A stretch of 64,000 nucleotides of DNA, from contig NZ_JNZZ01000019.1 in assembly GCF_000717645.1 (NCBI RefSeq), forward strand, positions 62,001 to 126,000, given 5' to 3'. The notes below the pieces were generated by a model. That model made no database searches and was not told the origin of the DNA. It was given only the letters and a program-made list of their open reading frames with translations. The position numbers and the translations under genes were made by a program. Of this stretch, positions 43,457 through 52,652 are shown one piece after another (the stretch's first letter is position 1; every line of letters begins with the position of its first letter). Source of the DNA: Streptomyces californicus (GTDB lineage: Bacteria > Actinomycetota > Actinomycetes > Streptomycetales > Streptomycetaceae).

Positions 43457-45073
43457 ATGACGGCCCGATCGATACGGGTGGCGGTCGCCGCCACACTCGC
43501 CACCGCACTGTCCCTCACAGCGGCGGCCTGCTCGAACCCCGACAGCGCCGGGAACGGCTCCGGCACCGGGACCACCTCGGCCGTCGTCGGCATCGCCTAC
43601 GAGCCCGACAGCCTGAGCCCGCTGCTCGGCTACGGCAAGGACGGCAACTCCAAGATCTTCGACGGACTGCTCGCCCTCGACGCGGACATGAAGCTGCGCC
43701 CCGCGCTCGCCGCCGAACTCCCCGAGGTCAGCGCCGACGGCCTCACCTACACGTACAAGCTGCGTCAGGGCGTGAAGTTCAGCGACGGCAAGGCGTTCAG
43801 CGCCAAGGACGTCGTCTTCACCTACCGCACCATCCTCGACGCGAAGACCAACAACCCCTCCCGCACCGAGCTGGACGCCGTCAAGGACGTCACCGCCAAG
43901 GGCGAGGACACGGTCGTCTTCACCCTCAAGTACCCCTACGCTCCCTTCGCCCAGCGCACCGTCCTGCCCATCGCCCCCGAGCACATCGCGGGCAAGCAGG
44001 ACGTCAACACCGGAGCCTTCACCACCAAGCCCATCGGCACCGGCCCCTACGTCCTCACCAAGTGGTCCAAGGGCGAGAAGCTCAGCTTCACCGCCAACCC
44101 CCACTACTGGGGCGGCGAACCCGAGGTGAAGAAGTTCACCATGGCGATCATCAAGGACGACGACGTGCGCGCCACCCGGCTGCGCTCCGGCGACCTCGAC
44201 GGCGCGATCCTGCCGCCCAACCTCGCCAAGGGCTTCAGCGACGACCAGGGCAAGAAGACCTACGCCGCGACCAGCTACGACTACCGCACGGTGACGCTCC
44301 CCACCCACAACAAGGTCGCCGGGGACACCGCCGTACGCCGCGCCCTCGACGTCGCCGTCGACCGCGAAGCCATGGTGAAGGCCATCCTCAACGGCGCGGG
44401 CAAGCCCGCCTACGGCCCCGTCCCCACCGACAGCGAGTGGTTCACCCGGGGCACCGAGCGCAAGCACGACCTCGACGCCGCGCGGAAGATCCTCGACGAC
44501 GCCGGCTGGAAGCCCGGCAAGGACGGCGTCCGCGTCAAGGACGGGGTGCGGGCCACCTTCCCCCTCTGGTATCTCAGCGGCGACAAGCTCCGCCAGGAGC
44601 ACGCCCTCGCCTACGCCTCCGACGCCAAGAAGGCGGGCATCGACATCCGCACCGAGGCCGGGACCTGGGAGGTCATCGAACCCCGTATGGAGCACGACGC
44701 CGTGCTCGCGGGCGGCGGCTCCCCGGCCGACCCCGACTTCGACCAGTACACCCTGCTCAAGTCCTCCCTCGCGGGCGACGGCTTCAACAACATGGCCTGG
44801 TACGACAACAAGGCCGTGGACGCGGCGATCGAGGCCGGTCGCAGGAGCGGCGACAAGGCCGAGCGGAAGAAGGCGTACGACACCGTCCAGCGCGAACTGG
44901 TGAAGAACCCGGGCTACACCTTCCTCACCCACATCGACCACCTGTACGTCGTCGACGACCGCTTCGGCGCCCTCACCACCCAGGTCGAACCGCACGACCA
45001 CGGACTGGCCTCCGGCCCCTGGTGGAACGTCGAGAAGTGGTCCGCCGAGAGCGGCGAGGACGCGAAGAAGTGA
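43457..45073 (+). CDS. Nickel/peptide ABC importer solute-binding lipoprotein (NikA-like)
   Basis: 538-aa cluster C binding protein (OppA/DppA/NikA family). Signal peptide with lipobox TAAAC (Cys25), then GIAYEPDSLSPLLGYGKDG, LRQGVKFSDGKAFSAKDVVFTY and FDGLLALD. Peptide and nickel receptors are not separable by these motifs. The Nur-like box and five-gene order binding protein-permease-permease-ATPase-ATPase match nikABCDE of Streptomyces, so nickel is the preferred substrate. ATG 43457 shares its frame with the upstream dehydrogenase run-on. Confidence 0.85.
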   Translation: MTARSIRVAVAATLATALSLTAAACSNPDSAGNGSGTGTTSAVVGIAYEPDSLSPLLGYGKDGNSKIFDGLLALDADMKLRPALAAELPEVSADGLTYTYKLRQGVKFSDGKAFSAKDVVFTYRTILDAKTNNPSRTELDAVKDVTAKGEDTVVFTLKYPYAPFAQRTVLPIAPEHIAGKQDVNTGAFTTKPIGTGPYVLTKWSKGEKLSFTANPHYWGGEPEVKKFTMAIIKDDDVRATRLRSGDLDGAILPPNLAKGFSDDQGKKTYAATSYDYRTVTLPTHNKVAGDTAVRRALDVAVDREAMVKAILNGAGKPAYGPVPTDSEWFTRGTERKHDLDAARKILDDAGWKPGKDGVRVKDGVRATFPLWYLSGDKLRQEHALAYASDAKKAGIDIRTEAGTWEVIEPRMEHDAVLAGGGSPADPDFDQYTLLKSSLAGDGFNNMAWYDNKAVDAAIEAGRRSGDKAERKKAYDTVQRELVKNPGYTFLTHIDHLYVVDDRFGALTTQVEPHDHGLASGPWWNVEKWSAESGEDAKK

Positions 45074-46062
45074 GCCGCGGCCTCCCCTGGGGGCCGATGG
45101 CGCGGATGGCGGGACGGCGGGCCCTGTTCGCCGTCCCCGTCCTCGGCGTCGTCACCTTCGGCGTCTTCGCCGTCGCCGCAGCCTCCCCCTTCGACCCGGT
45201 CAAGGCGTATGCCGGCACCGCCGGACTCACCGCCTCGCAGGAGAACCTCGACCAGCTCCGCGCCAACCTCGGCGTCGACCGGCCGCTCGTCGCCCGCTGG
45301 TGGGACTGGCTGACCTCCGCCCTCCAGGGCGACTTCGGGGACTCCAGCGTGATGCGCCAGCCCGTCGCCGACGTCATCGCCGAGCGCATGGGCTGGTCCG
45401 TGCTGCTCGCCGCCACCGCCTTCCTCATCGCGATCCTGCTCGGTACCGGCCTCGGCGTCCTCGCCGCCCGCAGGCCCGGCGGCTGGCTCGACCGGTGCGT
45501 CAGCTCCGTCGCCTACACCCTGGAAGCCGCCCCGGCCTTCTGGCTCGGGCTGCTCGCCATCTGGTTCTTCGCCCTGAAACTCGACGTGCTGCCGGCCGGC
45601 GGGCTCACCGACGCCGCCAGCGACGTCGTCACCTTCGGCCAGGTCGCCTCCCACCTGGTGCTGCCCGCCGCCGTCCTCGGCGTCTCCCAGCTCCCGTGGT
45701 TCTACCTCTACGTACGCCAAGGTGTCGCCGACGCCCTCGCGGAGGACCCGGTGCGCGGCGCCCGCGCCCGGGGGCTGAGCGAACGCACGGTTCTCCTCGG
45801 CCACGCCCTGCGCTCCGGGATGCTGCCGATGCTCACCCTCATTGGCTCCCGCGTCCCCGAACTCATCACCGGCGCCCTGCTCGTGGAGACCGTCTTCAGC
45901 TGGCCCGGCATCGCCGCCGCCACCGTCGAGGCCGCCACCTCCGTCGACTTCTGCCTGCTGGCCGCGCTCACGGTGCTCGCCACCGCCGCCGTCCTGCTCG
46001 GCAACCTCCTCTCCGACCTCCTCTACGGACTCGCCGACCCCCGGGTGGCCTTCGATGGCTGA
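45070..46062 (+). CDS. Nickel/peptide ABC importer permease (NikB/DppB-like)
   Basis: 330-aa permease with six transmembrane helices and the long first periplasmic loop (LRANLGVDRPLVARWWDWL, GDFGDSSVMRQPVADVI). Coupling loop GARARGLSERTVLLGHALR. GTG overlaps the lipoprotein stop (GTGA). Confidence 0.88.
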   Translation: MSRGLPWGPMARMAGRRALFAVPVLGVVTFGVFAVAAASPFDPVKAYAGTAGLTASQENLDQLRANLGVDRPLVARWWDWLTSALQGDFGDSSVMRQPVADVIAERMGWSVLLAATAFLIAILLGTGLGVLAARRPGGWLDRCVSSVAYTLEAAPAFWLGLLAIWFFALKLDVLPAGGLTDAASDVVTFGQVASHLVLPAAVLGVSQLPWFYLYVRQGVADALAEDPVRGARARGLSERTVLLGHALRSGMLPMLTLIGSRVPELITGALLVETVFSWPGIAAATVEAATSVDFCLLAALTVLATAAVLLGNLLSDLLYGLADPRVAFDG

Positions 46063-46912
46063 CACCGCGATCGCCCTGCCGGGCCGCACCGCACGCCGCG
46101 TCCGGGTCACCACCTCGGCCGTGATCGTCGTCGCCGTGGGACTCGCCGTCCTCGTCGTTCCGCCGCTGACCCAGCTCGACCAGCAGGCCGTCGACCTCGC
46201 CAACAAGCTCGTCCCGCCGTCCCTCGCCCACCCCTTCGGCACCGACGACGTCGGGCGCGACCTCCTGCTGCGCTGCGTCTACGGCCTGCGGGTCTCCCTG
46301 CTCGTCGGCCTGGTCGCGGCCCTCACCGCCACCGTCGTCGGCACCGCGATCGGCGCGCTCGCCGGGGCGCTCGGCGGCTGGGCCGACCGCATCGTGATGC
46401 GCGTCGTCGACGCCCTCTCCTCCATCCCGCATCTGCTGCTCGGCATCTTCATCGTCGCGATGTTCCGGCCCGGCGTCTGGCCGGTGATCATCTCGGTCGC
46501 CCTGACGCACTGGATCTCCACCGCCCGCATCGTCCGCGCCGAGGTGCTCTCGCTGCGCTCGCGCCCCTTCATCGACGCGGCCGTCTCCGGCGGCGCCTCC
46601 CGCACCCGGATCGTCGTGCGCCATCTGCTGCCGGGGGTCCTCCCGCAGGCCGGGCTGGCCGCCGTGCTGATGGTGCCGCACGCGATGTGGCACGAGTCGG
46701 CCCTGTCGTTCCTCGGGCTCGGGCTCCCCGCCCACCAGGCCAGCCTCGGCAACCTTGTCCAGTCCGCGCGCGGTTCGCTGCTCGCGGGGGACTGGTGGCC
46801 GACCCTCTTCCCCGGCCTCTTCCTGATCATCCCGACCCTCGCGCTCGCCGGCCTCGCCGGAGCCTGGCGCGACCGGATCAACCCGCGCCGGAAATCGGAG
46901 CTGATGCTGTGA
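46055..46912 (+). CDS. Nickel/peptide ABC importer permease (NikC/DppC-like)
   Basis: 285-aa second permease. FGTDDVGRDLLLRCVYGLRVS after the first helix is the DppC signature; coupling loop GGASRTRIVVRHLLPGVLP; ESALSFLGLGLPAHQASLGN near the end. Overlaps the preceding gene by 8 bases. Confidence 0.9.
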   Translation: MADTAIALPGRTARRVRVTTSAVIVVAVGLAVLVVPPLTQLDQQAVDLANKLVPPSLAHPFGTDDVGRDLLLRCVYGLRVSLLVGLVAALTATVVGTAIGALAGALGGWADRIVMRVVDALSSIPHLLLGIFIVAMFRPGVWPVIISVALTHWISTARIVRAEVLSLRSRPFIDAAVSGGASRTRIVVRHLLPGVLPQAGLAAVLMVPHAMWHESALSFLGLGLPAHQASLGNLVQSARGSLLAGDWWPTLFPGLFLIIPTLALAGLAGAWRDRINPRRKSELML

Positions 46913-47907
46913 CCGCCGACCGAGCGCCCGACACGGCCCCCGTCCTGGACGTCCGGGACCTCTCCGTACGCTTCCGGATGCGCGGCGGCAACGACATCGC
47001 CGCCGTCTCCGGCGCCCGCTTCTCCGTCGCGCCGGGGGAGTGCCTGGCCCTGGTCGGCGAGAGCGGCTGCGGCAAGTCCGTCCTGGCCTCCGCCCTGCTC
47101 GGCCTGCTGCCCGCCAACGCGGCCACCACCGGCAGCGCCGTCCTCGGCGGGGACACGGACCTGCTCACCGCCGGCGAACGCACCCTCGCCCGCACCGTAC
47201 GGGGACGGCGCATCGGCCTCGTACCGCAGAGCCCCGCCGCCCACCTCACCCCCGTGCGGACGGTCCGCGCCCAACTGGAGGAGGCCCTGCGCGAGCTGAC
47301 CGGGGTGCGGGGGAGCGACCTGCCGAAGGCCGCACTCGCGGCCGCCGCCCGCGCCTCCTTCCCCGAGGGCCACCTCGACCGCTACCCGCACGAACTCTCC
47401 GGCGGTCTCGCCCAGCGCGCCGCGACCGCCCTCGCCCTGATCGGCGACGCCCCGCTGCTGCTCGCCGACGAACCCACCACCGGACTCGACCGGGACCTCG
47501 TCGAGCGGACCGTCGACGAACTGCGCCGCCACACCGACACGGGCCGCGCGCTGCTGATCATCACCCACGACCTGGCCGCCGCCGAACGCGTCGCGGACCG
47601 GGTCGCCGTGATGTACGCGGGCCGCATCGTCGAGATCGCCGACGCGGAGGACTTCTTCCAAGCGCCCGGGCCCCGACACCCGTACGCCCGGGGGCTGCTG
47701 GCGGCCCTGCCCGAGAGGGACTTCGCCCCGATCCCCGGTATGCCGCCGGAGCTGGGCGCCCTGCCCGAGGGCTGCGCCTTCGCCGCCCGCTGCGGCCACG
47801 CGGACGACCGCTGCACGGCCGAACGCCCCGCCTTCCGCGCGGACCTGGCCTGCCACCACGCCCCGACCGGCCGGACGCACCCGCTCAAGGAGGCGGCCGA
47901 TGCTTGA
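46909..47907 (+). CDS. Nickel/peptide ABC importer ATPase (NikD/DppD-like)
   Basis: 332-aa ATPase with Walker A GESGCGKSV, signature LSGGLAQR and Walker B LLLADEPTTGLD. The C-terminal oligopeptide-transporter domain is present (PHPYARGLLAALP-like segment and GCAFAARCGHADDRCTAERP), whose four cysteines bind an iron-sulfur cluster in related ATPases. GTG start overlaps the previous stop. Confidence 0.9.
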   Translation: MTADRAPDTAPVLDVRDLSVRFRMRGGNDIAAVSGARFSVAPGECLALVGESGCGKSVLASALLGLLPANAATTGSAVLGGDTDLLTAGERTLARTVRGRRIGLVPQSPAAHLTPVRTVRAQLEEALRELTGVRGSDLPKAALAAAARASFPEGHLDRYPHELSGGLAQRAATALALIGDAPLLLADEPTTGLDRDLVERTVDELRRHTDTGRALLIITHDLAAAERVADRVAVMYAGRIVEIADAEDFFQAPGPRHPYARGLLAALPERDFAPIPGMPPELGALPEGCAFAARCGHADDRCTAERPAFRADLACHHAPTGRTHPLKEAADA

Positions 47908-48574
47908 GCTGACCCGGATCACCGCCGGATACGACCGCCGCGACCCCGTCGTCCGCGAGGTGTCGCTGAGCGTCGCGGCGGGGGAGGCGGTCGGGCTGCT
48001 GGGCCCCAGCGGCTGCGGCAAGTCCACCCTGGCCAGGGTCGCCGCGCTGCTGCACCGACCGGACGCCGGGACCATGACCCTCGACGGCGCCGTCGTACGC
48101 GGCTGGCGCCACCGCGCCCCGCGCGAGCAGCGCACGGCCGTGGGCGTCGTCTTCCAGCAGCCCCGGCTCTCCGCCGACCCCCGCATCGGGCTGCGCGAAC
48201 TCATCGCCCAGCCGTTGCGCGCCACCGGCCGCCGCCGGGAGGTCCCCGAGCGGGTGGCGGAACTGGCCCGGCTCGTCGGCCTCTCCGACGAACTGCTGGA
48301 GCGCCGCCCGCACGCGGTGAGCGACGGCCAGCTGCAACGGGCCTGTCTGGCGCGGGCGCTGGTCCTGCGGCCCCGCCTGCTGATCTGCGACGAGATGACC
48401 GCGATGCTCGACGCCTCGACGACGGCCGCGCTGGTCGCCGTGGTGGAGCGCTACCGCGCGGAGTCCGGGGCCGCCCTGCTGGCCGTGGGCCACGACCGGG
48501 TGCTGCTGGAGCGCTGGTGCGACCGTACGGTCCGGTGGGGCGAGCACCACGCGGAGCACGCGCCCACCGGGTGA
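47900..48574 (+). CDS. Nickel/peptide ABC importer ATPase (NikE/DppF-like), short
   Basis: 224-aa ATPase lacking the C-terminal OppF domain. Walker A GPSGCGKST and Walker B LLICDEMTAMLD; the signature is VSDGQLQR instead of LSGGQxQR, as in several NikE proteins. Last gene of the operon, overlapping NikD by 8 bases. Confidence 0.88.
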   Translation: MLELTRITAGYDRRDPVVREVSLSVAAGEAVGLLGPSGCGKSTLARVAALLHRPDAGTMTLDGAVVRGWRHRAPREQRTAVGVVFQQPRLSADPRIGLRELIAQPLRATGRRREVPERVAELARLVGLSDELLERRPHAVSDGQLQRACLARALVLRPRLLICDEMTAMLDASTTAALVAVVERYRAESGAALLAVGHDRVLLERWCDRTVRWGEHHAEHAPTG

Positions 48575-48581
48575 GGGGTCC

Positions 48582-48617
48582 CGGCCGCCCCGGCTCGCCC
48601 GGCCGCCCCGGCTCGCC
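48582..48617. repeat. Two 18-bp tandem repeats after the nik-like operon
   Basis: CGGCCGCCCCGGCTCGCC occurs twice head to tail, followed by complementary GC-rich sequence that could form a terminator-like stem. Confidence 0.75.
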
Positions 48618-48721
48618 CGGGCGGCCGACGGGGCCTGGCCTGCGGGGAGGGCGGGCCGACGGGACCCGGCCCGCGCGGACGGTGGGCCGGACGTCGTGTC
48701 TCGGCCACCGTCCACCGGGGC

Positions 48722-49426
48722 TCACAGCTGGTGGCGGACCCCCGCCTCCTGCTGGGCCTCCGTGAGCTGTTCGCGCAGATCGCCCTCGATGGACTCGCGG
48801 GCCTTGCCGCGGCGGAAGAGGGGAAGGACGGTGCGCTGCTTCCCGTCCTCGACGAGCAGGGCGAGCCCGCCGTAGAGCGCGAAGACCCCGATGCCGACAC
48901 CGGTCCAGCCCGCCGCCGTCTGAAGGGCGTTGCCGAGGCCCGCCTCGTAGAGGCCGGTGAGGGCGAAGCGGACCGCGGTGAGGGTGAGCAGGACGGCGAA
49001 CAGCGGTTTCGACTGCACGGCCGCTCCGGCCAGGGCGAGGACGAACGGGACGAGCGCCAGGAGGAAGACGGCCTGCGCCACCACCGGCTCGCCGGGCGGC
49101 GAGTCCAGGGACGTCACGCTCGTCCCGGCCCAGGCGGCGCCGAGCAGCAGCAGCGCGGTGCCCGCCCCCGCGTCGCGGGCGAGGAAGGCGAAGATCCCGC
49201 CGACGAGTTGGAGCGGCACGACGAAGATGAGGACGAGCAGCAGCAGGATGCCGCTCTGCGCGGGCGGCACCCAGCCGAGCTGGAGGGAGGAGAGGACCGT
49301 GCTCCCCATCCCGAGGGCGAAGAAGCCCAGCGGCAGCGGGCTGGCGATCGGGCGCAGCACGATACGCGTCACGGCGTCGGTCGTCAGCGGTTCTGAGGGG
49401 CCGGTACGGCCGGGTTCCTGGGTCAC
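48722..49426 (-). CDS. GPR1/FUN34/YaaH-like membrane protein
   Basis: 234 aa with six hydrophobic helices between residues 30 and 195 (ASPLPLGFFALGMGSTVLSS at the first helix) and a charged cytoplasmic C-terminus (QRTVLPLFRRGKARESIEGD). The N-terminal PLGFFALG pattern suggests the acetate/succinate-channel family; similarity is modest. GTG 49426 has no ribosome site, so it may be leaderless. Confidence 0.6.
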   Translation of the reverse strand: MTQEPGRTGPSEPLTTDAVTRIVLRPIASPLPLGFFALGMGSTVLSSLQLGWVPPAQSGILLLLVLIFVVPLQLVGGIFAFLARDAGAGTALLLLGAAWAGTSVTSLDSPPGEPVVAQAVFLLALVPFVLALAGAAVQSKPLFAVLLTLTAVRFALTGLYEAGLGNALQTAAGWTGVGIGVFALYGGLALLVEDGKQRTVLPLFRRGKARESIEGDLREQLTEAQQEAGVRHQL

Positions 49427-49540
49427 CGCGCAAGCGTACGAGTTCCGGACCGGGCGACGGCGACCGGCGCCGGCCGAGCAGGGCGGGCGTAGGCCGGCGG
49501 CCCGGCCGCGGCCGCCCGCGCGGACCGGCTGCCCCGACCG

Positions 49541-49606
49541 CGTACGGGCCTCGGGAGGAGAGCGGGGGCGGCCGGGCCGCCCGACCCGTACGGGCCTCAG
49601 GAGGAC
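49541..49606. repeat. Duplicated 20-mer at the beta-lactamase 3' end
   Basis: 49541-49560 and 49587-49606 match at 18 of 20 bases; the right copy contains the gene's stop codon. Probably a small local duplication. Confidence 0.7.
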
Positions 49607-50562
49607 AGTGAGTCGGCGACCACGGAGGCCGCCTCGGCGATCAGCTCGTCGGACGGCTCGGCGTCCTTCGTGGCGCGGTTCGAGAGGATGGCGATCACGA
49701 TGGGGGAGGAGTCCGGGGGCCACACCACGGCGATGTCGTTGCGGGCCCCGTAGTAGCTGCCCGTTCCGGTCTTGTCGCCGACGACCCAGTTCTTTGGCAC
49801 CCCCGCCCTGATCACCGCGTCCCCGGTGGTGTTGGTCCGCAGCCACGTGGTCAACTGCTCGCGCTCGGGCGCGGGCAGCGCCTCGCCCAGGACGAAGGCG
49901 CGCAGATCCCCGGCCAGCGCGCGCGGAGTGGAGGTGTCCCTCTTCTCCCCGGGGACCCAGCGGCTCAGCTCCGGCTCCACCCGGTCCATCCGCGTCACGT
50001 CGTCGCCCAGCTTCTCCAGCGAGGCGTCCAGGCCCCGGGGGCCGCCGACGTGGTCGAAGAGGAGGTTGGCCGCGGTGTTGTCGCTGTAGCGCACGGAGGC
50101 GTCGCACAACTCCTTGAGCGTCATGCCGGTGCCCACGTGCTTCTCGGTCACCGGGGAGTTGGCGACCAGCTCCTTCCGGGTGTAGGTGACCCGCTGGTCG
50201 AGGCCGTCCAGGGAGTACTTGTCGAGCATGACTCCGGCCTGCAGGGCCTTGAAGGTCGAGTTGTAGGCGAACCGGGCCCGGTCGTTGTGGACCACCTCCC
50301 GGCCGGTGCCGGTGTCGATCGCGTACACGCCCAGCCGTGCGTCGAACGCGCGCTCCAGCTTCTCGAACGCGGCGGTGTACGGCTTCGCGGCGGCTGCGGG
50401 GGCCGATGCGCTCGCGTCGGCGGCCGACGCGGAGGCGCCCGCCACGGGCCCGGCGGACGCGGGCGGCGCGGAGGAGCCGTCCTGCCCGCAGGCCACCAGC
50501 GGTACGAGGGACAGCGCGGCGAGCACACCGGCGACGCCGGTCCTGACACGGGAGCGGTACAT
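49597..50562 (-). CDS. Class A beta-lactamase lipoprotein
   Basis: 321-aa serine beta-lactamase. Lipobox LVAC puts the lipidated Cys at 25, followed by an Ala/Ser-rich linker. Catalytic motifs: STFK (Ser102, Lys105), SDN (160-162), omega-loop EPELS (Glu196) and KTGTG (264-268). The residue equivalent to Asn170 of class A enzymes is Ser200. Divergent from a LysR gene and followed by a penicillin-recognising protein gene, the arrangement described for S. cacaoi blaL/blaA/blaB, where beta-lactams induce the enzyme. Confidence 0.93.
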   Translation of the reverse strand: MYRSRVRTGVAGVLAALSLVPLVACGQDGSSAPPASAGPVAGASASAADASASAPAAAAKPYTAAFEKLERAFDARLGVYAIDTGTGREVVHNDRARFAYNSTFKALQAGVMLDKYSLDGLDQRVTYTRKELVANSPVTEKHVGTGMTLKELCDASVRYSDNTAANLLFDHVGGPRGLDASLEKLGDDVTRMDRVEPELSRWVPGEKRDTSTPRALAGDLRAFVLGEALPAPEREQLTTWLRTNTTGDAVIRAGVPKNWVVGDKTGTGSYYGARNDIAVVWPPDSSPIVIAILSNRATKDAEPSDELIAEAASVVADSLSS

Positions 50563-50700
50563 GGGCGAAACCTCCTGACGCTCCGGACCGGAGCGCGTCG
50601 GGGACGGGGCGGCACGCCTCCGCCCCGGTACGGGGTCGTGCGTGCCGGGATCACCTTCATCCTCTTCGGGCCATGCGGTCCAATACGTCCACGGGCGTTT

Positions 50701-50719
50701 CCATGCCGAAACCGCATGG
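50701..50719. promoter_or_regulatory. LysR-type operator between beta-lactamase and blaA-like genes
   Basis: CCATGC-N7-GCATGG contains an exact T-N11-A (T50704, A50716). Further half-sites CCATGCGGT (50671-50679) and ACCGCAT (50735-50741) lie on either side, as expected for recognition and activation sites of a LysR protein controlling divergent promoters. Confidence 0.65.
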
Positions 50720-50752
50720 GTCCCGGGTAAGGGGACCGCATAGGCTCGGGGC

Positions 50753-51564
50753 GTGGATCTGGTCGGAGCGTGTCGGGCGTTCGTGAGCGTCAGCGAGTAC
50801 GGCGGCTTCACCGACGGGGCGGCCGCCGCGGGGATGTCCCAGTCGGTGGCGAGCCGCCGCATCGCCGCTCTGGAGGAACGCTTCGGCGCGCAGCTGTTCG
50901 AGCGCACCTCCCGGCGGCCGGTCCTCACCCCCTTCGGGCGCGACATGCTCGCCTCCGCCGTACACCTCGTCCACGCCGCCGACGTCCTGCTGGCCGAGGC
51001 CGAGGCCGTCAAGCACCAGCCCTGGCGGCTGGCCGTCCCCGCCACCTGCTCCGCGGCCGCGCTGGCCCGCCTCGTCGCCGAGGCGCGCGGGCACGGTGTC
51101 CGGCTCGACATCCGCCCCGCCGGGCCCTCCCGGCGCAAGGAACTCCTGCACGCGCACCAGGTGCGGGCCGCCCTGCTCGCCGTACCGGCCCAGGAGGCGT
51201 CCTGGTCCGTTCCGCTGGGGCTGGCCGGGGCGCGGGACGGCGGGGCGCGGCGGATCCACGTCGAGACACTGCGGCTCCCCCCGGGCCCCCCGGGGGGCCC
51301 CCCCCCCCCGCCGGGGCCCGCCGGCGGGGGCGGACCCCCGAAGTCCTCTGCTCCGAGGACCTGTTGCTGTGCTCCCGGGCGCAGGCGGACGAACTCGCCC
51401 TGGTCTGGCTTCCGATCGGGGAGTTGACGCCGCGCCGGGGCTACGCGCTGACGGTCGCGGCGGACGGCGACCCCCTGCCCGTGGCCGACCGGCTGGGCGA
51501 GGCCATCGCCCGCTGCCTGTCCGCGGAGGACCCGGGCCGCGACGGAGAGAGGGAGGAGACATGA
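50753..51564 (+). pseudogene. LysR-type regulator (BlaA-like), frameshifted at a C12 tract
   Basis: The GTG-started frame encodes an intact LysR DNA-binding domain (residues 1-65: [39 protein letters not shown]) and part of the ligand domain, then falls into Gly/Pro nonsense after 51270 and stops at 51427. The expected C-terminal part ([27 protein letters not shown]) continues in another frame from about 51340 to a stop at 51564 that overlaps the next ATG. The break coincides with GC homopolymers including 12 consecutive C. Sequencing error, true mutation or phase-variable tract all fit. Confidence 0.8.
51298..51309 (+). repeat. C12 homopolymer within the LysR gene
   Basis: Twelve consecutive C, preceded by C6-GGG-C6-G6-type runs from 51277. 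Lies exactly where the reading frame breaks. Confidence 0.9.
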
Positions 51565-52487
51565 ACACCGAGGCACTCCTGCGGGAGGTGCGGGAACAGC
51601 TGACCGACGGCGGCCTGCGCGCGTGCCTGCTGGTGCGGGATCTGCGCACGGGGGAGGAGCTGGGCATCGAGCCGGACACCGAACTGCCGTCGGCCTCCCT
51701 GGTCAAGGTGCCGCTCGCGCTCGCCACGCTCGAACGCGTCCGGCGCGGGGAGCTGGACGGAGCGACGGTGCTGGACGTGGCGCCCGGACGCGTCACCACG
51801 CCGGGCCCGACGGGCCTCAGCCGGTTCCGGCACCCCGCCCGGATCGCGATCGACGACCTGCTCTACCTGAGCATCTGCCTGAGCGACGGGACGGCCGCCG
51901 ACGCGCTGTTCGACCTCACCCCGCCCGAGCAGGTCACCGGCATCCTCCGGGACGCCGGGCTGCGCGGCATCACGGTCCGGCACCGGACGGAGGAGCTGTT
52001 CGACACGCCCGTCGAGCGTTTCGACCCCGACCAGGTGCACCTGGCCCACGCCCTGGCCATCGACGCGGGCACCAGCGGGCGGGGCCACCGGGTGGCGCAA
52101 CTGGACACGACGCGCGCCAACACCGGCAGCGCGCGCTCGTTCACCGACCTCCTGCAGGCGCTGTGGACCCCGTCGAAGGTCCATCCGGAGGTGGCCGGGC
52201 GTCTCCGTGACCTCCTGGCGCACAACGTCCTGCGCCACCGGCTGGCCCCCGACTTCAGCTCCGACGCGAGCAGGTGGTCGTCCAAGACGGGCACCCTGCT
52301 GAACCTGCGCCACGAGATCGGCGTCGTCGAGCACGCGGGCGGAGAGAGCTTCGCCATCGCCGTACTGACCGAGTCCTCGGTTGCGGCGGCCGCGCAGCCC
52401 GGGGCCGACGCCCTGATGGCCGAGGCGGCGCGACGGCTGCGCGACCACCTCCGCCAGGGCCCGGGACCCCTGGGCCGCCTCAGGTAG
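51561..52487 (+). CDS. Cytoplasmic penicillin-recognising serine protein (BlaB-like)
   Basis: 308-aa beta-lactamase-fold protein with the active-site tetrad SLVK (Ser46, Lys49), SDG (108-110) in place of SDN, and KTG (242-244). No signal peptide, so intracellular, as reported for S. cacaoi BlaB, which is needed for induction of the beta-lactamase by the LysR protein. ATG overlaps the LysR stop (ATGA), so the two are co-translated and polar effects of the frameshift are possible. Confidence 0.8.
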   Translation: MNTEALLREVREQLTDGGLRACLLVRDLRTGEELGIEPDTELPSASLVKVPLALATLERVRRGELDGATVLDVAPGRVTTPGPTGLSRFRHPARIAIDDLLYLSICLSDGTAADALFDLTPPEQVTGILRDAGLRGITVRHRTEELFDTPVERFDPDQVHLAHALAIDAGTSGRGHRVAQLDTTRANTGSARSFTDLLQALWTPSKVHPEVAGRLRDLLAHNVLRHRLAPDFSSDASRWSSKTGTLLNLRHEIGVVEHAGGESFAIAVLTESSVAAAAQPGADALMAEAARRLRDHLRQGPGPLGRLR

Positions 52488-52593
52488 GGCTCTGGGGGAG
52501 GCCGCTGACCGGCCGCCCCGCGGCATGTCCGCGGCTTTCGCGGAGCTTCACGTCCGTTCAGGCGGCGCGGCCCGGAGCCTGTCGCGGCCGCGC

Positions 52594-52627
52594 CCCGGGC
52601 CGGGCGGACCGGCCGGCCCGGCCCGGG
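52594..52627. terminator. GC-rich hairpin between convergent genes
   Basis: 12-bp perfect arms (52594-52605/52616-52627) around a 10-base loop. Confidence 0.7.
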
Positions 52628-52652
52628 CGGTCGTGGTGCGACCGGGTCGCGG

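Noticed and set aside
40280..45073. A single 1597-aa open reading frame
   Set aside because: It starts inside other genes and joins an acyl-CoA dehydrogenase, an out-of-frame stretch over the AOC-like gene, and a lipoprotein with its own signal peptide. It is a run-on, not one protein.
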